Shown: positions 35,702 to 44,549, counted from the stretch's first letter. The stretch is 64,000 nucleotides of DNA from Bacteroidota bacterium (GCA_023391415.1 JAEWAY010000012.1:62001-126000); one strand, 5' to 3'. Translations and numbers: made by a program. The notes: a model not told the origin generated them from the letters alone.

Positions 35702-37129
35702 ATGATGAAACAAGTAGTAAAAGAATTGGAAATACTTAGTTCAGAGGAAAAAGAAGTTTGCGAGGCGCCTCGGATTTCCATGGAAGAGAATACCGGGAAA
35801 TCCAGGAAATTATACATTGAGAGCTATGGTTGTCAGATGAATTTTTCCGATAGCGAGATCGTTACATCCATTATGCGGGACATGGGCTTTGATACTACAT
35901 CCGACGCGAATCACGCCGATGTGATTTTTCTCAATACCTGCTCAATACGTGAAAACGCGGAACAGAAAGTCCGAAATCGCCTGAATCAGTTTAATGTCAT
36001 AAAAAAGAAGCGTCCATCTCTGATGGTTGGGGTGTTGGGTTGTATGGCCGAACGTCTGAAGTCCAAACTCCTGGAAGAAGAAAAAATTGTGGATATGGTA
36101 GTGGGACCTGACGCGTACAGGGATTTGCCCAATCTGATTAGTGAAGCCGATGAAGGCCACAAGGCGGTCAATGTATTTCTTTCCAAGGAAGAAACCTACG
36201 CGGATATTAGCCCCGTGCGTCTAAATTCGAATGGCGTAACCGCTTTCATTTCGATTATGAGAGGCTGCAACAATATGTGCTCGTTTTGTGTGGTGCCATA
36301 TACCAGAGGCAGAGAGCGCAGCAGAGACCCTCAATCGATCCTCCGGGAAGCCCAGGGGTTGTTTGAGGAAGGGTATCGGGAAGTAACTCTCTTGGGACAG
36401 AATGTCGACTCTTATTTGTTTGATGGAGAAGATGGCGGGCAAACGAATTTCGCGAATCTGCTTGAAATGGTCGCGCTGGTGCATCCGGATCTTCGGGTGC
36501 GTTTTTCCACTTCCCATCCTAAAGATATTACGGATGAGGTATTGTTGACAATAAAGAAATACGACAATATCTGCAAATACATTCATCTTCCGGCCCAAAG
36601 CGGCAACAGCAGAATTCTGACTCTGATGAATCGTACTTACGATCGGGAATGGTATATACATAAAGTTGATCGTATCAGGGAGATTTTGGGCGAAGATTGC
36701 GGGTTGTCTACGGATATGATCACGGGTTTCTGTTCAGAGACAGATGAAGAGCATAAGGAAACTCTTTCCCTTATGAAATATGTCAAGTATGATTTCGCCT
36801 ATATGTTCGCGTACTCGGAGCGGCCGGGAACTCCCGCCGCGAAAAAACTGAAAGACGATATTGACGAAGATGTAAAAAAGGCGCGGCTCGCCGAGATCAT
36901 AGCGTTGCAAAGCGCGCATTCGCATGAGCGTAACAAACGGGCTATTGGACAGATTCACAAAGTTCTGATTGAAGGAGAGTCGAAGCGATCATCTGATTTT
37001 TCAAGAGGAAGAAATTCGGCCAACACTGTCGTGATTTTCCCTAAAAAGTCATACGGAAAGGGGCAATACGTCAATGTGAGGATAAATGATTGCTCCCCCG
37101 CCACATTGTTTGGAGAAATAATTGACTAA
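35702..37129 (+). CDS. miaB: tRNA-2-methylthio-N6-dimethylallyladenosine synthase
   Basis: A 475-residue radical-SAM methylthiotransferase adding the ms2 group to i6A37 of tRNA. N-terminal cluster cysteines 44, 80 and 114 lie in ESYGCQMNFSD, NTCSIRE and VLGCMAE. The radical-SAM CNNMCSFC motif has cysteines 189, 193 and 196, and a C-terminal TRAM domain follows. The frame opens 17 codons earlier, but a -7-like TATCTTCG (35677-35684) lies in that stretch, so ATG 35702 (or the adjacent 35705) is preferred. It is the first gene of a five-gene operon ending in secG, and MiaE for the next modification step is encoded at 54996. Confidence 0.95.
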   Translation: MMKQVVKELEILSSEEKEVCEAPRISMEENTGKSRKLYIESYGCQMNFSDSEIVTSIMRDMGFDTTSDANHADVIFLNTCSIRENAEQKVRNRLNQFNVIKKKRPSLMVGVLGCMAERLKSKLLEEEKIVDMVVGPDAYRDLPNLISEADEGHKAVNVFLSKEETYADISPVRLNSNGVTAFISIMRGCNNMCSFCVVPYTRGRERSRDPQSILREAQGLFEEGYREVTLLGQNVDSYLFDGEDGGQTNFANLLEMVALVHPDLRVRFSTSHPKDITDEVLLTIKKYDNICKYIHLPAQSGNSRILTLMNRTYDREWYIHKVDRIREILGEDCGLSTDMITGFCSETDEEHKETLSLMKYVKYDFAYMFAYSERPGTPAAKKLKDDIDEDVKKARLAEIIALQSAHSHERNKRAIGQIHKVLIEGESKRSSDFSRGRNSANTVVIFPKKSYGKGQYVNVRINDCSPATLFGEIID

Positions 37130-37140
37130 AAGCGAATAGC

Positions 37141-38385
37141 ATGAATCTTTCATCAGAAATTCAGAGTGTAAAGCAACGCTTTGGCATTATTGGAAATTCC
37201 CCGGTATTAAATCACGCGATTCAGGTCGCCATTCAGGTGGCTCCTACCGACATGACCGTGTTGATCACCGGTGAAAGCGGAACGGGAAAAGAATCCTTTT
37301 CAAAAATTATACATTCGCTTAGCGCCAGAAAACATGGTCAGTTTATCGCTATCAATTGTGGAGCCATACCGGAAGGAACGATTGATTCCGAATTGTTTGG
37401 ACATGAAAAAGGCTCTTTTACAGGCGCCCATGAAGCTCGCAAGGGATATTTTGAAGTGACCAACGGAGGTACTATTTTTCTGGATGAAATCGGTGAAATG
37501 CCCTTAGGTACACAGGCCAGGCTGTTGAGGGTATTGGAAAATGGCGAGTTTATCAAGGTTGGCTCATCTAAAGTACAAAAAACGGATGTGCGTGTGGTGG
37601 CCGCTACCAATGTTAATTTGTATCAGGCGGTTGAAAAGGGAAAATTTCGGGAAGATTTGTATTATCGTTTAAATACAGTACCTATATATGTACCTCCATT
37701 ACGCGAACGAGGTCCGGATATTGAGTTACTTTTCCGGAAGTTCGCTATGGATTTTTCTGAAAAATACCGTATAAGTCCTTTGAAATTGGAGATTGACGCT
37801 GTTGAAGCGCTTTCCAAATACAGGTTTCCCGGAAATATCAGACAACTGAAAAATCTGGTTGAGCAGATGTCGGTTTTGGAAACAGACAGGGAAATCAATG
37901 TCGATACGCTGGTCAAATATCTGCCGGAAACAACCAAGAGCACTGTGCCGGTATTTCTTGGCGGTCAGTCCGACCCTGAAGAACTTTCCGAGCGCGAAAT
38001 ATTGTACAAAGTTCTGTTTGACATGAGAAAGGATGTTACGGAGCTTAAACGTCTTGTATTCGAAATGTTGCATGGCGGACAGGCGAGCGATGATATACTC
38101 AAAGAGCACGAAGACCTTTTTCATAATCTGCGGGATGATTTTGAAAATACCCCTTTCCAGTCGCCGAGACTGTTGAGTGAACCGAAGCAGACCATGCCGA
38201 TAGAGCTGGAAAAGTTTCAGGATATTCAGGAATCCGAAGAGTCGCTTTCGTTGGAGGATAAAGAAAAGGAGATGATACTAAAAGCGTTGCGTAAGAATAA
38301 CAATAAAAGAAAATACGCCGCTCAGGATTTGGGAATTTCAGAGCGTACACTCTATAGAAAAATTAAACAATATGAAATTGAATAA
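37141..38385 (+). CDS. Sigma-54-type AAA+ transcription activator lacking a sensor domain
   Basis: 414 residues. The AAA+ domain begins almost at the N terminus (~16-245), with Walker A TGESGTGKES (43-52), the sigma-54 contact loop in the variant form GSFTGA (91-96), Walker B 'GGTIFLDEIGEM' and the arginine-finger region 'REDLYYRLNTVPIYVPPLRER'. A linker of ~110 residues leads to a Fis-type helix-turn-helix at the end ('NNNKRKYAAQDLGISERTLYRKI'). No receiver, GAF or PAS domain is present, so regulation is not by phosphorylation in cis. It sits between miaB (11 bases) and lptE (14-base overlap). Confidence 0.92.
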   Translation: MNLSSEIQSVKQRFGIIGNSPVLNHAIQVAIQVAPTDMTVLITGESGTGKESFSKIIHSLSARKHGQFIAINCGAIPEGTIDSELFGHEKGSFTGAHEARKGYFEVTNGGTIFLDEIGEMPLGTQARLLRVLENGEFIKVGSSKVQKTDVRVVAATNVNLYQAVEKGKFREDLYYRLNTVPIYVPPLRERGPDIELLFRKFAMDFSEKYRISPLKLEIDAVEALSKYRFPGNIRQLKNLVEQMSVLETDREINVDTLVKYLPETTKSTVPVFLGGQSDPEELSEREILYKVLFDMRKDVTELKRLVFEMLHGGQASDDILKEHEDLFHNLRDDFENTPFQSPRLLSEPKQTMPIELEKFQDIQESEESLSLEDKEKEMILKALRKNNNKRKYAAQDLGISERTLYRKIKQYEIE

Positions 38386-38890
38386 ACTTTCCCATTATAT
38401 ACAAATCTGTGTTTTATTGTTCCTTCCCGTTCTTTTGCTGAACGGATGCGCTTATACTTTTAATCCGGGTACTACAGGCGACGCCAGAACGTTATCTATC
38501 GCGAATATACAAAATGTGTCGGGTAACGGGCCTCCCAATATGAGTCAGTTTGTTACGGAAAAATTAAAAACGTTTTATCAGCAGAATTCCAATCTTTCGC
38601 TCGTGAACGTTAACGGGGACTGGTCTATAAAAGGCGAGATAATCGGTTATCAGATCACTCCGATCGCTCCTCAGGAAAATCAAATGGCGGCTAGCAACCG
38701 GTTGACAATTACGGTTAATATCGTATTTGACAATTATCGTCAGCCTAAAAACAGTTTCAAGCAGGCGTTTTCCTACTATGCCGATTATCAACAGACTGTA
38801 TTGCTATCCGCTATTCAGAATGAATTGATGGAGGAAATTTTTGACCAGATAGTACTGGATATTTATACGAAAACAACTTCTGACTGGTAA
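38372..38890 (+). CDS. lptE: LPS-assembly lipoprotein LptE
   Basis: 172 residues with a lipoprotein signal ending LLLNGC (Cys26), followed by 'YTFNPGTTGDARTLSIANIQNVSG' and the alpha/beta LptE fold. This matches the Bacteroidota LptE (LptE/RlpB-like) form in length and pattern. It plugs the LptD barrel that inserts LPS in the outer membrane; LptD is not in this window. It starts inside the last codons of the activator gene, suggesting translational coupling. Confidence 0.85.
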   Translation: MKLNKLSHYIQICVLLFLPVLLLNGCAYTFNPGTTGDARTLSIANIQNVSGNGPPNMSQFVTEKLKTFYQQNSNLSLVNVNGDWSIKGEIIGYQITPIAPQENQMAASNRLTITVNIVFDNYRQPKNSFKQAFSYYADYQQTVLLSAIQNELMEEIFDQIVLDIYTKTTSDW

Positions 38891-38893
38891 AAC

Positions 38894-39685
38894 GTGAATA
38901 AATCCGATTTTATTAAATTTCTTCGGCAACCTGAAAGTTTGTCAGTGACCGACTTGAAAATGCTGGAAGATATGGTCGCTTCCTTCCCTTATTGCCAGGC
39001 CGCGCATATTCTAATCGCCAGAGGTCATTATAATCATGGAAGCATGCATACGGAGCAAAAGATAAAAAAAGCGGCTCTGTATACTTCCAACCGCAAGCAT
39101 CTTAAATATTTTATTCAGGGTGAATTTCAAAATACGCGGACTCCGGCCATTGGCGAAGGGGCTTCTTTCAGGACGAATACGCTTACGTTGAGGCAGCTTT
39201 CCTCCGACTATACTTCCGCGGCGCGTGATTTTTCCGGGCCGATGGGTGTGAAAGAGGGAGATAAGCCTCAATCGGTGAAAGGAATTACAGGAATTCCGCG
39301 TAATCAGGAAGAGGCGAACGAGGAGCCCCTGGAAAACTATCCGGAATATATCGCCATAGCGGAAAATAAGCCCGCCGACGAACCTGCTCAATCAGATAAG
39401 TCCGATCGTATCAATATGCTGATTGAACGCTTTATCCAGGAAGATCCAAGCATCACTCCCTTGAAACCGGCCGGATTGGAGCCGGAAGACGCGAAATTAT
39501 CCGATTTGTCAGGCTCCGGTATCAGCAAGGTAAAGGGACCTGTATCTGAAACTTTTGCCAATTTGCTGGTAAAACAAGGGAAAAAGGAAAAAGCGATTGA
39601 GATTTATGAAAATTTGATTTTGAAATATCCGGAAAAAAAAGTTTACTTTGCAACCCGAATAGAGGAACTTAAAAACCAACTTTAA
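38894..39685 (+). CDS. Conserved Bacteroidota protein with C-terminal TPR-like motif
   Basis: 263 residues, GTG start, 3 bases after lptE. The N-terminal ~75 residues are helical ('FIKFLRQPESLSVTDLKMLEDMVASFPYCQAAHILIARGHY'). A charged, Pro- and Ser-rich middle follows, and a single TPR-like helix pair ends the protein ('FANLLVKQGKKEKAIEIYENLILKYPEKKVYFATRIEEL'). No signal peptide. Its fixed place between lptE and secG suggests a link to envelope biogenesis or export, but the function is not known to me. Confidence 0.75.
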   Translation: MNKSDFIKFLRQPESLSVTDLKMLEDMVASFPYCQAAHILIARGHYNHGSMHTEQKIKKAALYTSNRKHLKYFIQGEFQNTRTPAIGEGASFRTNTLTLRQLSSDYTSAARDFSGPMGVKEGDKPQSVKGITGIPRNQEEANEEPLENYPEYIAIAENKPADEPAQSDKSDRINMLIERFIQEDPSITPLKPAGLEPEDAKLSDLSGSGISKVKGPVSETFANLLVKQGKKEKAIEIYENLILKYPEKKVYFATRIEELKNQL

Positions 39686-39695
39686 AATACTTAAA

Positions 39696-40055
39696 ATGAT
39701 AACTACTTTAATTATTCTGATAGTGATTGTCGCTATACTTTTGATATTGGTTGTGCTTGGCCAAAACTCAAAAGGAGGAACATTCGCCAGTAATTTTTCC
39801 GCTTCCAATCAGTTGATAGGCGTTAAAAAGACAGGAGATCTTCTTGAAAAACTTACTTGGGGCTTCTCCATCGCCCTTATGGCGCTATGCCTTTTAGTAA
39901 ACGTTTTGATCGAAACACCGGATTTCGATACTCAGATGAGTACACCCGCTACAAGAAACCTTCAACAGCAGCAAGCTCCGGCTTTTGGCGTTGAAGGTGA
40001 TGAAGGACAATCCGCGCCTTCTTCCGTAGAACAAATGGAAGATTCAGCGAACTAA
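39696..40055 (+). CDS. secG: Preprotein translocase subunit SecG
   Basis: 119 residues with two membrane helices. 'LIILIVIVAILLILVVLGQNSKGGTFA' is the SecG signature with the conserved cytoplasmic loop (QNSKGG..A), and the second helix is 'LTWGFSIALMALCLLVNVL'. The Gln- and Ala-rich C-terminal tail (~90-119) is longer than in E. coli but usual in this phylum. Last gene of the miaB operon, followed by a strong terminator. Confidence 0.93.
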   Translation: MITTLIILIVIVAILLILVVLGQNSKGGTFASNFSASNQLIGVKKTGDLLEKLTWGFSIALMALCLLVNVLIETPDFDTQMSTPATRNLQQQQAPAFGVEGDEGQSAPSSVEQMEDSAN

Positions 40056-40078
40056 ACAAGTTTAACGAAACTAAAAAA

Positions 40079-40115
40079 AGCGGGCTGTCGTGTTTCAAGC
40101 GACAGCCCGCTTTTT
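40079..40115 (+). terminator. Intrinsic terminator of the miaB-secG operon
   Basis: Stem agcgggctgtcg with cgacagcccgct (12 bp) around a 9-base loop, then a T-run; the preceding A-run lets it also act on the convergent minus-strand gene. Confidence 0.92.
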
Positions 40116-40131
40116 GTTGGAATCCAGTGGA

Positions 40132-40851
40132 TTAATAGGGCGTTTGTGAGATGTATCGCATCAGTTTTCTTTTCGCGATAGGAAGAAGGGTTTCCTGAAA
40201 TGGAAAACTGTATTGGGAACAAACCAGAAAAGTAGCGGGGTTGGGAAGGCTTTTGTATTTCCTAAGCAAGTCTATTTTTATCGCTTCAAACGTATTGGCG
40301 AGAGATTTGGTCGCGCTTTCCAGGTATTGAACATGAATACCACGATATTTTTCATCCGCGTTTTCGAAAATAGTCATTTGATATTCATATATTTTAGTTT
40401 CCGGTTTATTATCTATATACATAAATAAATATCCGGCCTGCGGATCAATGGGACTTAAACCTACCGGTGAGATAGAAATTTTTTCATCGATTGAATCGTA
40501 AATATCCTTTCCGTCTGACAAATATTCCTGAAATCTGGGGAGAGCGTATGAAATAATATCTTCGATTTCCGCCATGATCTTGTCGTCATTTACAATCTGC
40601 TCATAAATCATTTCCAACTTGTCAAAGTCGGCTTTACTGATTCTTTTCGGAAAGTTTTCGTATAGCAGCTTTTTGTTCTCCTTTAAATGTGACAGATTTT
40701 TGTAATGAAACAAAAGATCACTAAAAAAAGGATAAAGTTTATTGTCATTGAAATGGCTACGTACACTTTTCAGGTAGGCGAGCAATACATATTTTTTGTA
40801 TTCAAAGTCGATTAACCCTTCAGTGAGCCAGTTTTTGCTTAAATGTTCCAT
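40132..40851 (-). CDS. Conserved hypothetical protein
   Basis: 239 residues, no signal peptide or membrane helix. The N-terminal half is helical ('LIDFEYKKYVLLAYLKSVRSHF', 'YPFFSDLLFHYKNLSHLKENK'). The C-terminal half has beta character ('PQAGYLFMYIDNKPETKIYEYQMTIFEN') and ends 'LVCSQYSFPFQETLLPIAKRKLMRYIS'. I do not recognise a named family. It stands alone, divergent from groES, sharing a ~290-base regulatory region. Confidence 0.7.
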   Translation of the reverse strand: MEHLSKNWLTEGLIDFEYKKYVLLAYLKSVRSHFNDNKLYPFFSDLLFHYKNLSHLKENKKLLYENFPKRISKADFDKLEMIYEQIVNDDKIMAEIEDIISYALPRFQEYLSDGKDIYDSIDEKISISPVGLSPIDPQAGYLFMYIDNKPETKIYEYQMTIFENADEKYRGIHVQYLESATKSLANTFEAIKIDLLRKYKSLPNPATFLVCSQYSFPFQETLLPIAKRKLMRYISQTPY

Positions 40852-41038
40852 GTGCTTCGCGTTAAAAGGTATTTAACTTTATCGCTTGTTCAGGCTGACG
40901 GCTTATAAAATAGCCTTTCTGCCATAATTACAGCTTCTAATTAATATACGGATTTTCTGTGAAAAAGTCACGATTTTATGATTGAAACTGTATTTATGTC
41001 AGACATGTTGGGGAATTTTCTCCGATCGACCTGAAATT

Positions 41039-41066
41039 TTGTCGCGAAAATCCTCTTTGGCGACAA
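41039..41066. promoter_or_regulatory. Inverted repeat upstream of groESL
   Basis: TTGTCGC (41039-41045) and GCGACAA (41060-41066) are perfect 7-base arms 14 bases apart, about 24 bases upstream of the candidate groES -33 element. A second palindrome, ATGTCAGACAT, lies at 40996-41006. Neither matches the CIRCE consensus TTAGCACTC-N9-GAGTGCTAA. They may bind a heat-shock or other regulator (inference). Confidence 0.4.
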
Positions 41067-41089
41067 TGGCATAAAAGATGCAATAGGAC

Positions 41090-41116
41090 TTGCGCGTTAA
41101 CATTGTTCTAACTTTT
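41090..41116 (+). promoter_or_regulatory. Candidate groESL promoter
   Basis: TTG (41090-41092), a 16-base spacer, then TAACTTTT (41109-41116), 25 bases before the groES ATG. Confidence 0.45.
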
Positions 41117-41141
41117 AAAACTTATACTAATATTTATTACC

Positions 41142-41420
41142 ATGAGTAAATTAAGTATCAGACCGTTAGCGGACAGAGTTCTGGTAGAACCCGCCGCGGC
41201 AGAAGAAAAAACAGCTTCAGGAATCATTATCCCTGATACAGCGAAGGAGAAGCCACAAAAAGGAACCATCATCGCTGTTGGTGAGGGTAAAAAAGATGAA
41301 CCTCTTACTGTAAAGGAGGGCGATACTGTCCTGTACGGTAAATATTCCGGAACTGAAATAACAATCGAAGGAAAAGAATATCTGATTATGAGAGAGTCGG
41401 ATATTTATGCTGTTCTTTAA
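41142..41420 (+). CDS. groES: Co-chaperonin GroES
   Basis: 92 residues with the GroES signature 'IRPLADRVLVEPAAAEEKTASGIIIPD', whose mobile loop contains SGIIIP, and the C-terminal 'YLIMRESDIYAVL'. It caps GroEL during protein folding. It is followed by groEL after 51 bases in the standard operon. Confidence 0.98.
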   Translation: MSKLSIRPLADRVLVEPAAAEEKTASGIIIPDTAKEKPQKGTIIAVGEGKKDEPLTVKEGDTVLYGKYSGTEITIEGKEYLIMRESDIYAVL

Positions 41421-41471
41421 TTTATTTCCTTTCACAAACAACTTATTTGTAAACCTTAAAAAATTATCGAA

Positions 41472-43109
41472 ATGGCGAAAAATATTTTTTTCGATGTTGA
41501 AGCGAGAGAAAAACTAAAAAAAGGCGTCGACACACTTGCGGACGCTGTAAAGGTGACTTTGGGCCCTAAAGGCAGAAATGTCATCATAGATAAAAAATTC
41601 GGCGCTCCCGCCATTACCAAGGACGGGGTAAGCGTAGCGAAAGAAATCGAATTAAAAGAGCCTATTGAAAACATGGGCGCTCAGCTTGTGAAGGAAGTAG
41701 CTTCCAAAACAGCCGATCAGGCGGGTGACGGAACTACTACCGCTACTGTTTTGGCTCAGGCGATCTTCTCAACCGGAATCAAAAACGTAGCCGCTGGCGC
41801 GAATCCAATGGATATCAAGCGTGGTATTGACAAGGCTGTCGCTACGGTTGTTGAAAACCTTAAAGCGCAGTCCAAAAAAATTACCAGCTCCAACGAAATC
41901 GCTCAGGTCGCTACCATCTCCGCCAATAATGACAGGGAAATTGGTGAAATGATCGCCAACGCGATGGATAAAGTAGGTAAAGACGGTGTGATTACTGTTG
42001 AAGAAGCGAAAGGTACTGAGACGGAAGTGAAAATTGTTGAAGGTATGCAGTTTGACAGAGGTTACCTGTCACCATATTTCGTTACCAACGCCGACAAGAT
42101 GGAAGCGGAACTGGATAAACCTTTCCTTTTGATCTATGATAAGAAAATATCCAGTATGAAAGAATTGCTTCCTGTTCTTGAGCAGGTAGTTCAGACTGGT
42201 CAGCCTTTGATTATTATCGCGGAAGATCTTGATGGAGAGGCGCTCGCTACGCTTGTTGTCAATAAGATTCGCGGCGCGTTGAAAGTGGCGGCTGTAAAAG
42301 CTCCTGGTTTCGGAGACAGAAGAAAGGCCATGCTGGAAGATATCGCTGTTTTGACAGGTGGAACCGTTATTTCCGAAGAAAGAGGCTTTAAACTGGAGAA
42401 CGCGACTCTTGACATGCTGGGAAGAGCTGAAAAAGTCAATATTGACAAGGATAATACCACTATAGTCAATGGAAGTGGCGATTCTGAAAATATCAAGGCG
42501 AGAATCAAGGAAATCAAAGCTCAGATCGAGTCTACTACATCCGACTACGATAGAGAGAAACTTCAGGAAAGGCTTGCTAAGTTGTCAGGTGGCGTCGCTA
42601 TCCTTTATGTCGGAGCGGCGACTGAAGTGGAAATGAAGGAAAAGAAAGACAGAGTGGACGACGCGTTGCACGCGACAAGAGCGGCTGTTGAAGAAGGAAT
42701 TATTCCAGGTGGTGGCGTGGCGCTTATCAGAGCCGCTTCCATCCTTGAAAAAGTTCAGACAGACAATGAAGATCAGAAAACAGGCGTAAACATTGTTCGT
42801 ATAGCGATTGAAGCGCCTTTGAGAACTATTGTCTCCAACGCTGGCCTTGAAGGATCCGTTATTGTTCAGAAAGTAAAAGAATCAAAAGACGATTTCGGAT
42901 ATAACGCGCGCGAGGATAAATATGAGAATCTTGTAGCTAAGGGAATTATTGATCCTACTAAAGTAACAAGACTCGCGTTGGAAAACGCGTCCTCCATCGC
43001 TTCCCTCCTGCTGACTACCGAGTGTGTAGTAGCGGACGAGCCTGAGAAAGAAGGAGCGCACGCTCCGGCGATGCCAGGTGGTATGGGCGGCATGGGTGGA
43101 ATGATGTAA
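41472..43109 (+). CDS. groEL: Chaperonin GroEL
   Basis: A 545-residue 60-kDa chaperonin subunit. It has the ATP site 'VTLGPKGRNVIIDK' and 'DQAGDGTTTATVLAQAI', the apical domain, the signature 'AAVEEGIIPGGGVAL' and the flexible C-terminal GGM-rich tail ('MPGGMGGMGGMM'). Complete. A strong terminator follows. Confidence 0.99.
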   Translation: MAKNIFFDVEAREKLKKGVDTLADAVKVTLGPKGRNVIIDKKFGAPAITKDGVSVAKEIELKEPIENMGAQLVKEVASKTADQAGDGTTTATVLAQAIFSTGIKNVAAGANPMDIKRGIDKAVATVVENLKAQSKKITSSNEIAQVATISANNDREIGEMIANAMDKVGKDGVITVEEAKGTETEVKIVEGMQFDRGYLSPYFVTNADKMEAELDKPFLLIYDKKISSMKELLPVLEQVVQTGQPLIIIAEDLDGEALATLVVNKIRGALKVAAVKAPGFGDRRKAMLEDIAVLTGGTVISEERGFKLENATLDMLGRAEKVNIDKDNTTIVNGSGDSENIKARIKEIKAQIESTTSDYDREKLQERLAKLSGGVAILYVGAATEVEMKEKKDRVDDALHATRAAVEEGIIPGGGVALIRAASILEKVQTDNEDQKTGVNIVRIAIEAPLRTIVSNAGLEGSVIVQKVKESKDDFGYNAREDKYENLVAKGIIDPTKVTRLALENASSIASLLLTTECVVADEPEKEGAHAPAMPGGMGGMGGMM

Positions 43110-43130
43110 TCCCGTATGCTCACTGAAAAA

Positions 43131-43159
43131 AGCCCTGAAAATTTTCAGGGCTTTTTTTT
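43131..43159 (+). terminator. Intrinsic terminator of groESL
   Basis: Stem agccctgaaaa/ttttcagggct (43131-43151), followed by an unbroken T-run. Confidence 0.92.
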
Positions 43160-43216
43160 GTTATAAACCAAACTTGGTTGAGATTTGTATTGTAATTGAG
43201 AAAAACGAAGGTAAGG

Positions 43217-43591
43217 ATGGTTCATACGGATGTTACGTCAACCTGGGTATATGAGCATTTTCTTATGTACCTGTATATTTGTATAGCGGATGTTGATTGT
43301 CTTATCTCGGACAAGGAGTTGAATATGATTCAACATAAAGCCTTGGGGAATCTGGACAAAAACCGTTGCGCGAAACTTGTCGCGGAAGTTTTCAGAGAAT
43401 ACAGAAGCCATACCGAGGATGAACGCAAGGAGTATATAAGGGCTAACGTGCCCAGGTATCTGAGGACGGAGGCCATCAGAAAAAAGGTTATAAACAATCT
43501 TTCGGATATTCTGCCTCCGGATCAAAATGCCGATAGCCTGGAGCAGGTAATGTTCCGGTATATTCGCCGTATCATTAATGTCGCCGAATAG
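43217..43591 (+). CDS. Small TerB-like helical protein
   Basis: 124 residues. The frame opens at a TTG seven codons earlier; the ATG at 43217 (MVHTDVTST), preceded by a purine-rich aaggtaagg, is preferred. 'HFLMYLYICIADVDCLISDKELNMIQHKAL' recalls the TerB/DUF533-like pattern 'L.Y...AD..IS..E...I'. The rest is helical and basic ('RKEYIRANVPRYLRTEAIRKKVINNL'). Cytoplasmic. The TerB relation is tentative, and the function is unknown. It lies about 100 bases after groEL but behind its terminator. Confidence 0.6.
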   Translation: MVHTDVTSTWVYEHFLMYLYICIADVDCLISDKELNMIQHKALGNLDKNRCAKLVAEVFREYRSHTEDERKEYIRANVPRYLRTEAIRKKVINNLSDILPPDQNADSLEQVMFRYIRRIINVAE

Positions 43592-43677
43592 TTCAAAAAG
43601 GAAATGATTATCTTGTAAACAAGTCCGTTATTTAGTAATTTCAACTCTTAAATTATTACAAAACTATACTCGGAACC

Positions 43678-44370
43678 ATGTGTGGAAGATATTCTTTTAC
43701 TCAGTCAAAAGAAAAAATAGAGAAACGCTTCAATATTGAGGTGCCTTCTTCCTGGAAACCGAGATTCAACATCGCTCCCACCCAAATCGTTCCCGTTATC
43801 ACGAATAAAAATCAGACGGAACTTTCCTTTTTTCGATGGGGGCTGATTCCCAGTTGGTCGCTTAACGAATCTACGGGCGTGAATATGATCAACGCCAAAT
43901 CGGAGACTATCCTCACCCGATCCCCTTTCAAGCAGTTAATCAATAGTAATCGCTGTTTAATTTTGGCTGATGGCTTTTATGAATGGCAATCGGCGGGAAA
44001 AAAGAAGAAGCCCTATCGCTTTACCCTGAATACGGATGAAGCGTTCGCCTTCGCGGGGCTCTGGGATAGCTGGGATACCGGTGACGATATCATCAACTCC
44101 TTTACAATCATTACGACTCAGGCCAATGAGCTGGTGCGTGACACGCATGATCGTATGCCTGTCATTCTCTCCAGAGAACTTGAGCTTAAATGGCTCGAAG
44201 ACGATATTAGCGACAAGACGATCGTCGATATGCTCAGACCATATAGCGCGGAAAGGATGAGCGGCTATCCGGCGCATAGAGCTGTAAATAGCGCCGCTAC
44301 GGATACTCCGGAATGTATTATGGTCGCTCCAAAGATATATCCGGGGGAGACGTACAATCTCTTTGATTAA
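43678..44370 (+). CDS. SOS response-associated peptidase family protein (SRAP, HMCES/YedK type)
   Basis: A 230-residue SRAP protein that forms a covalent thiazolidine link to abasic sites in single-stranded DNA. The catalytic Cys2 (MCGRYSF) becomes N-terminal after Met removal. The other active-site residues are present: Asn72 in NAKSET, Glu102 in GFYEW and His157 in THDRMP. Length is typical (~220-230). Its stop codon overlaps that of a small convergent frame (44367-44549). Confidence 0.94.
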   Translation: MCGRYSFTQSKEKIEKRFNIEVPSSWKPRFNIAPTQIVPVITNKNQTELSFFRWGLIPSWSLNESTGVNMINAKSETILTRSPFKQLINSNRCLILADGFYEWQSAGKKKKPYRFTLNTDEAFAFAGLWDSWDTGDDIINSFTIITTQANELVRDTHDRMPVILSRELELKWLEDDISDKTIVDMLRPYSAERMSGYPAHRAVNSAATDTPECIMVAPKIYPGETYNLFD

Positions 44371-44549
44371 AGAATCCCCTTCTGTTTGAGCGTGGTTTTA
44401 TGCCGCTTTATCTCTTCCAGCAAGCCATAGATTTCCGAGATGATCTTTTCTGTGCCGGATGGCACTGTATTTTCCTGAAATTCCGGCGTCGCCGAGGGAA
44501 ATTCATCGTGATTTCTTTCCTTCTCCCTGGTTTTGATACTTTTTTTCAT
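44367..44549 (-). CDS. Small hypothetical protein (possible)
   Basis: 60 residues, 'MKKSIKTREKERNHDEF' followed by a predicted amphipathic helix 'SEIYGLLEEIKRHKTTLKQKG'. Composition is plausible for a small charged protein. It ends exactly against the SRAP gene, the two stops sharing TTAA bases. No family is recognised; it could also be a chance frame. Confidence 0.4.
   Translation of the reverse strand: MKKSIKTREKERNHDEFPSATPEFQENTVPSGTEKIISEIYGLLEEIKRHKTTLKQKGIL

Noticed and set aside
40852..41141. CIRCE (HrcA operator) before groES
   Set aside because: No TTAGCACTC or GAGTGCTAA arms were found; only unrelated palindromes are present.
44456..44475. TGGCAC motif as a possible sigma-54 -24 element
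   Set aside because: No TTGC at the required -12 spacing, and it lies within or beside coding sequence.
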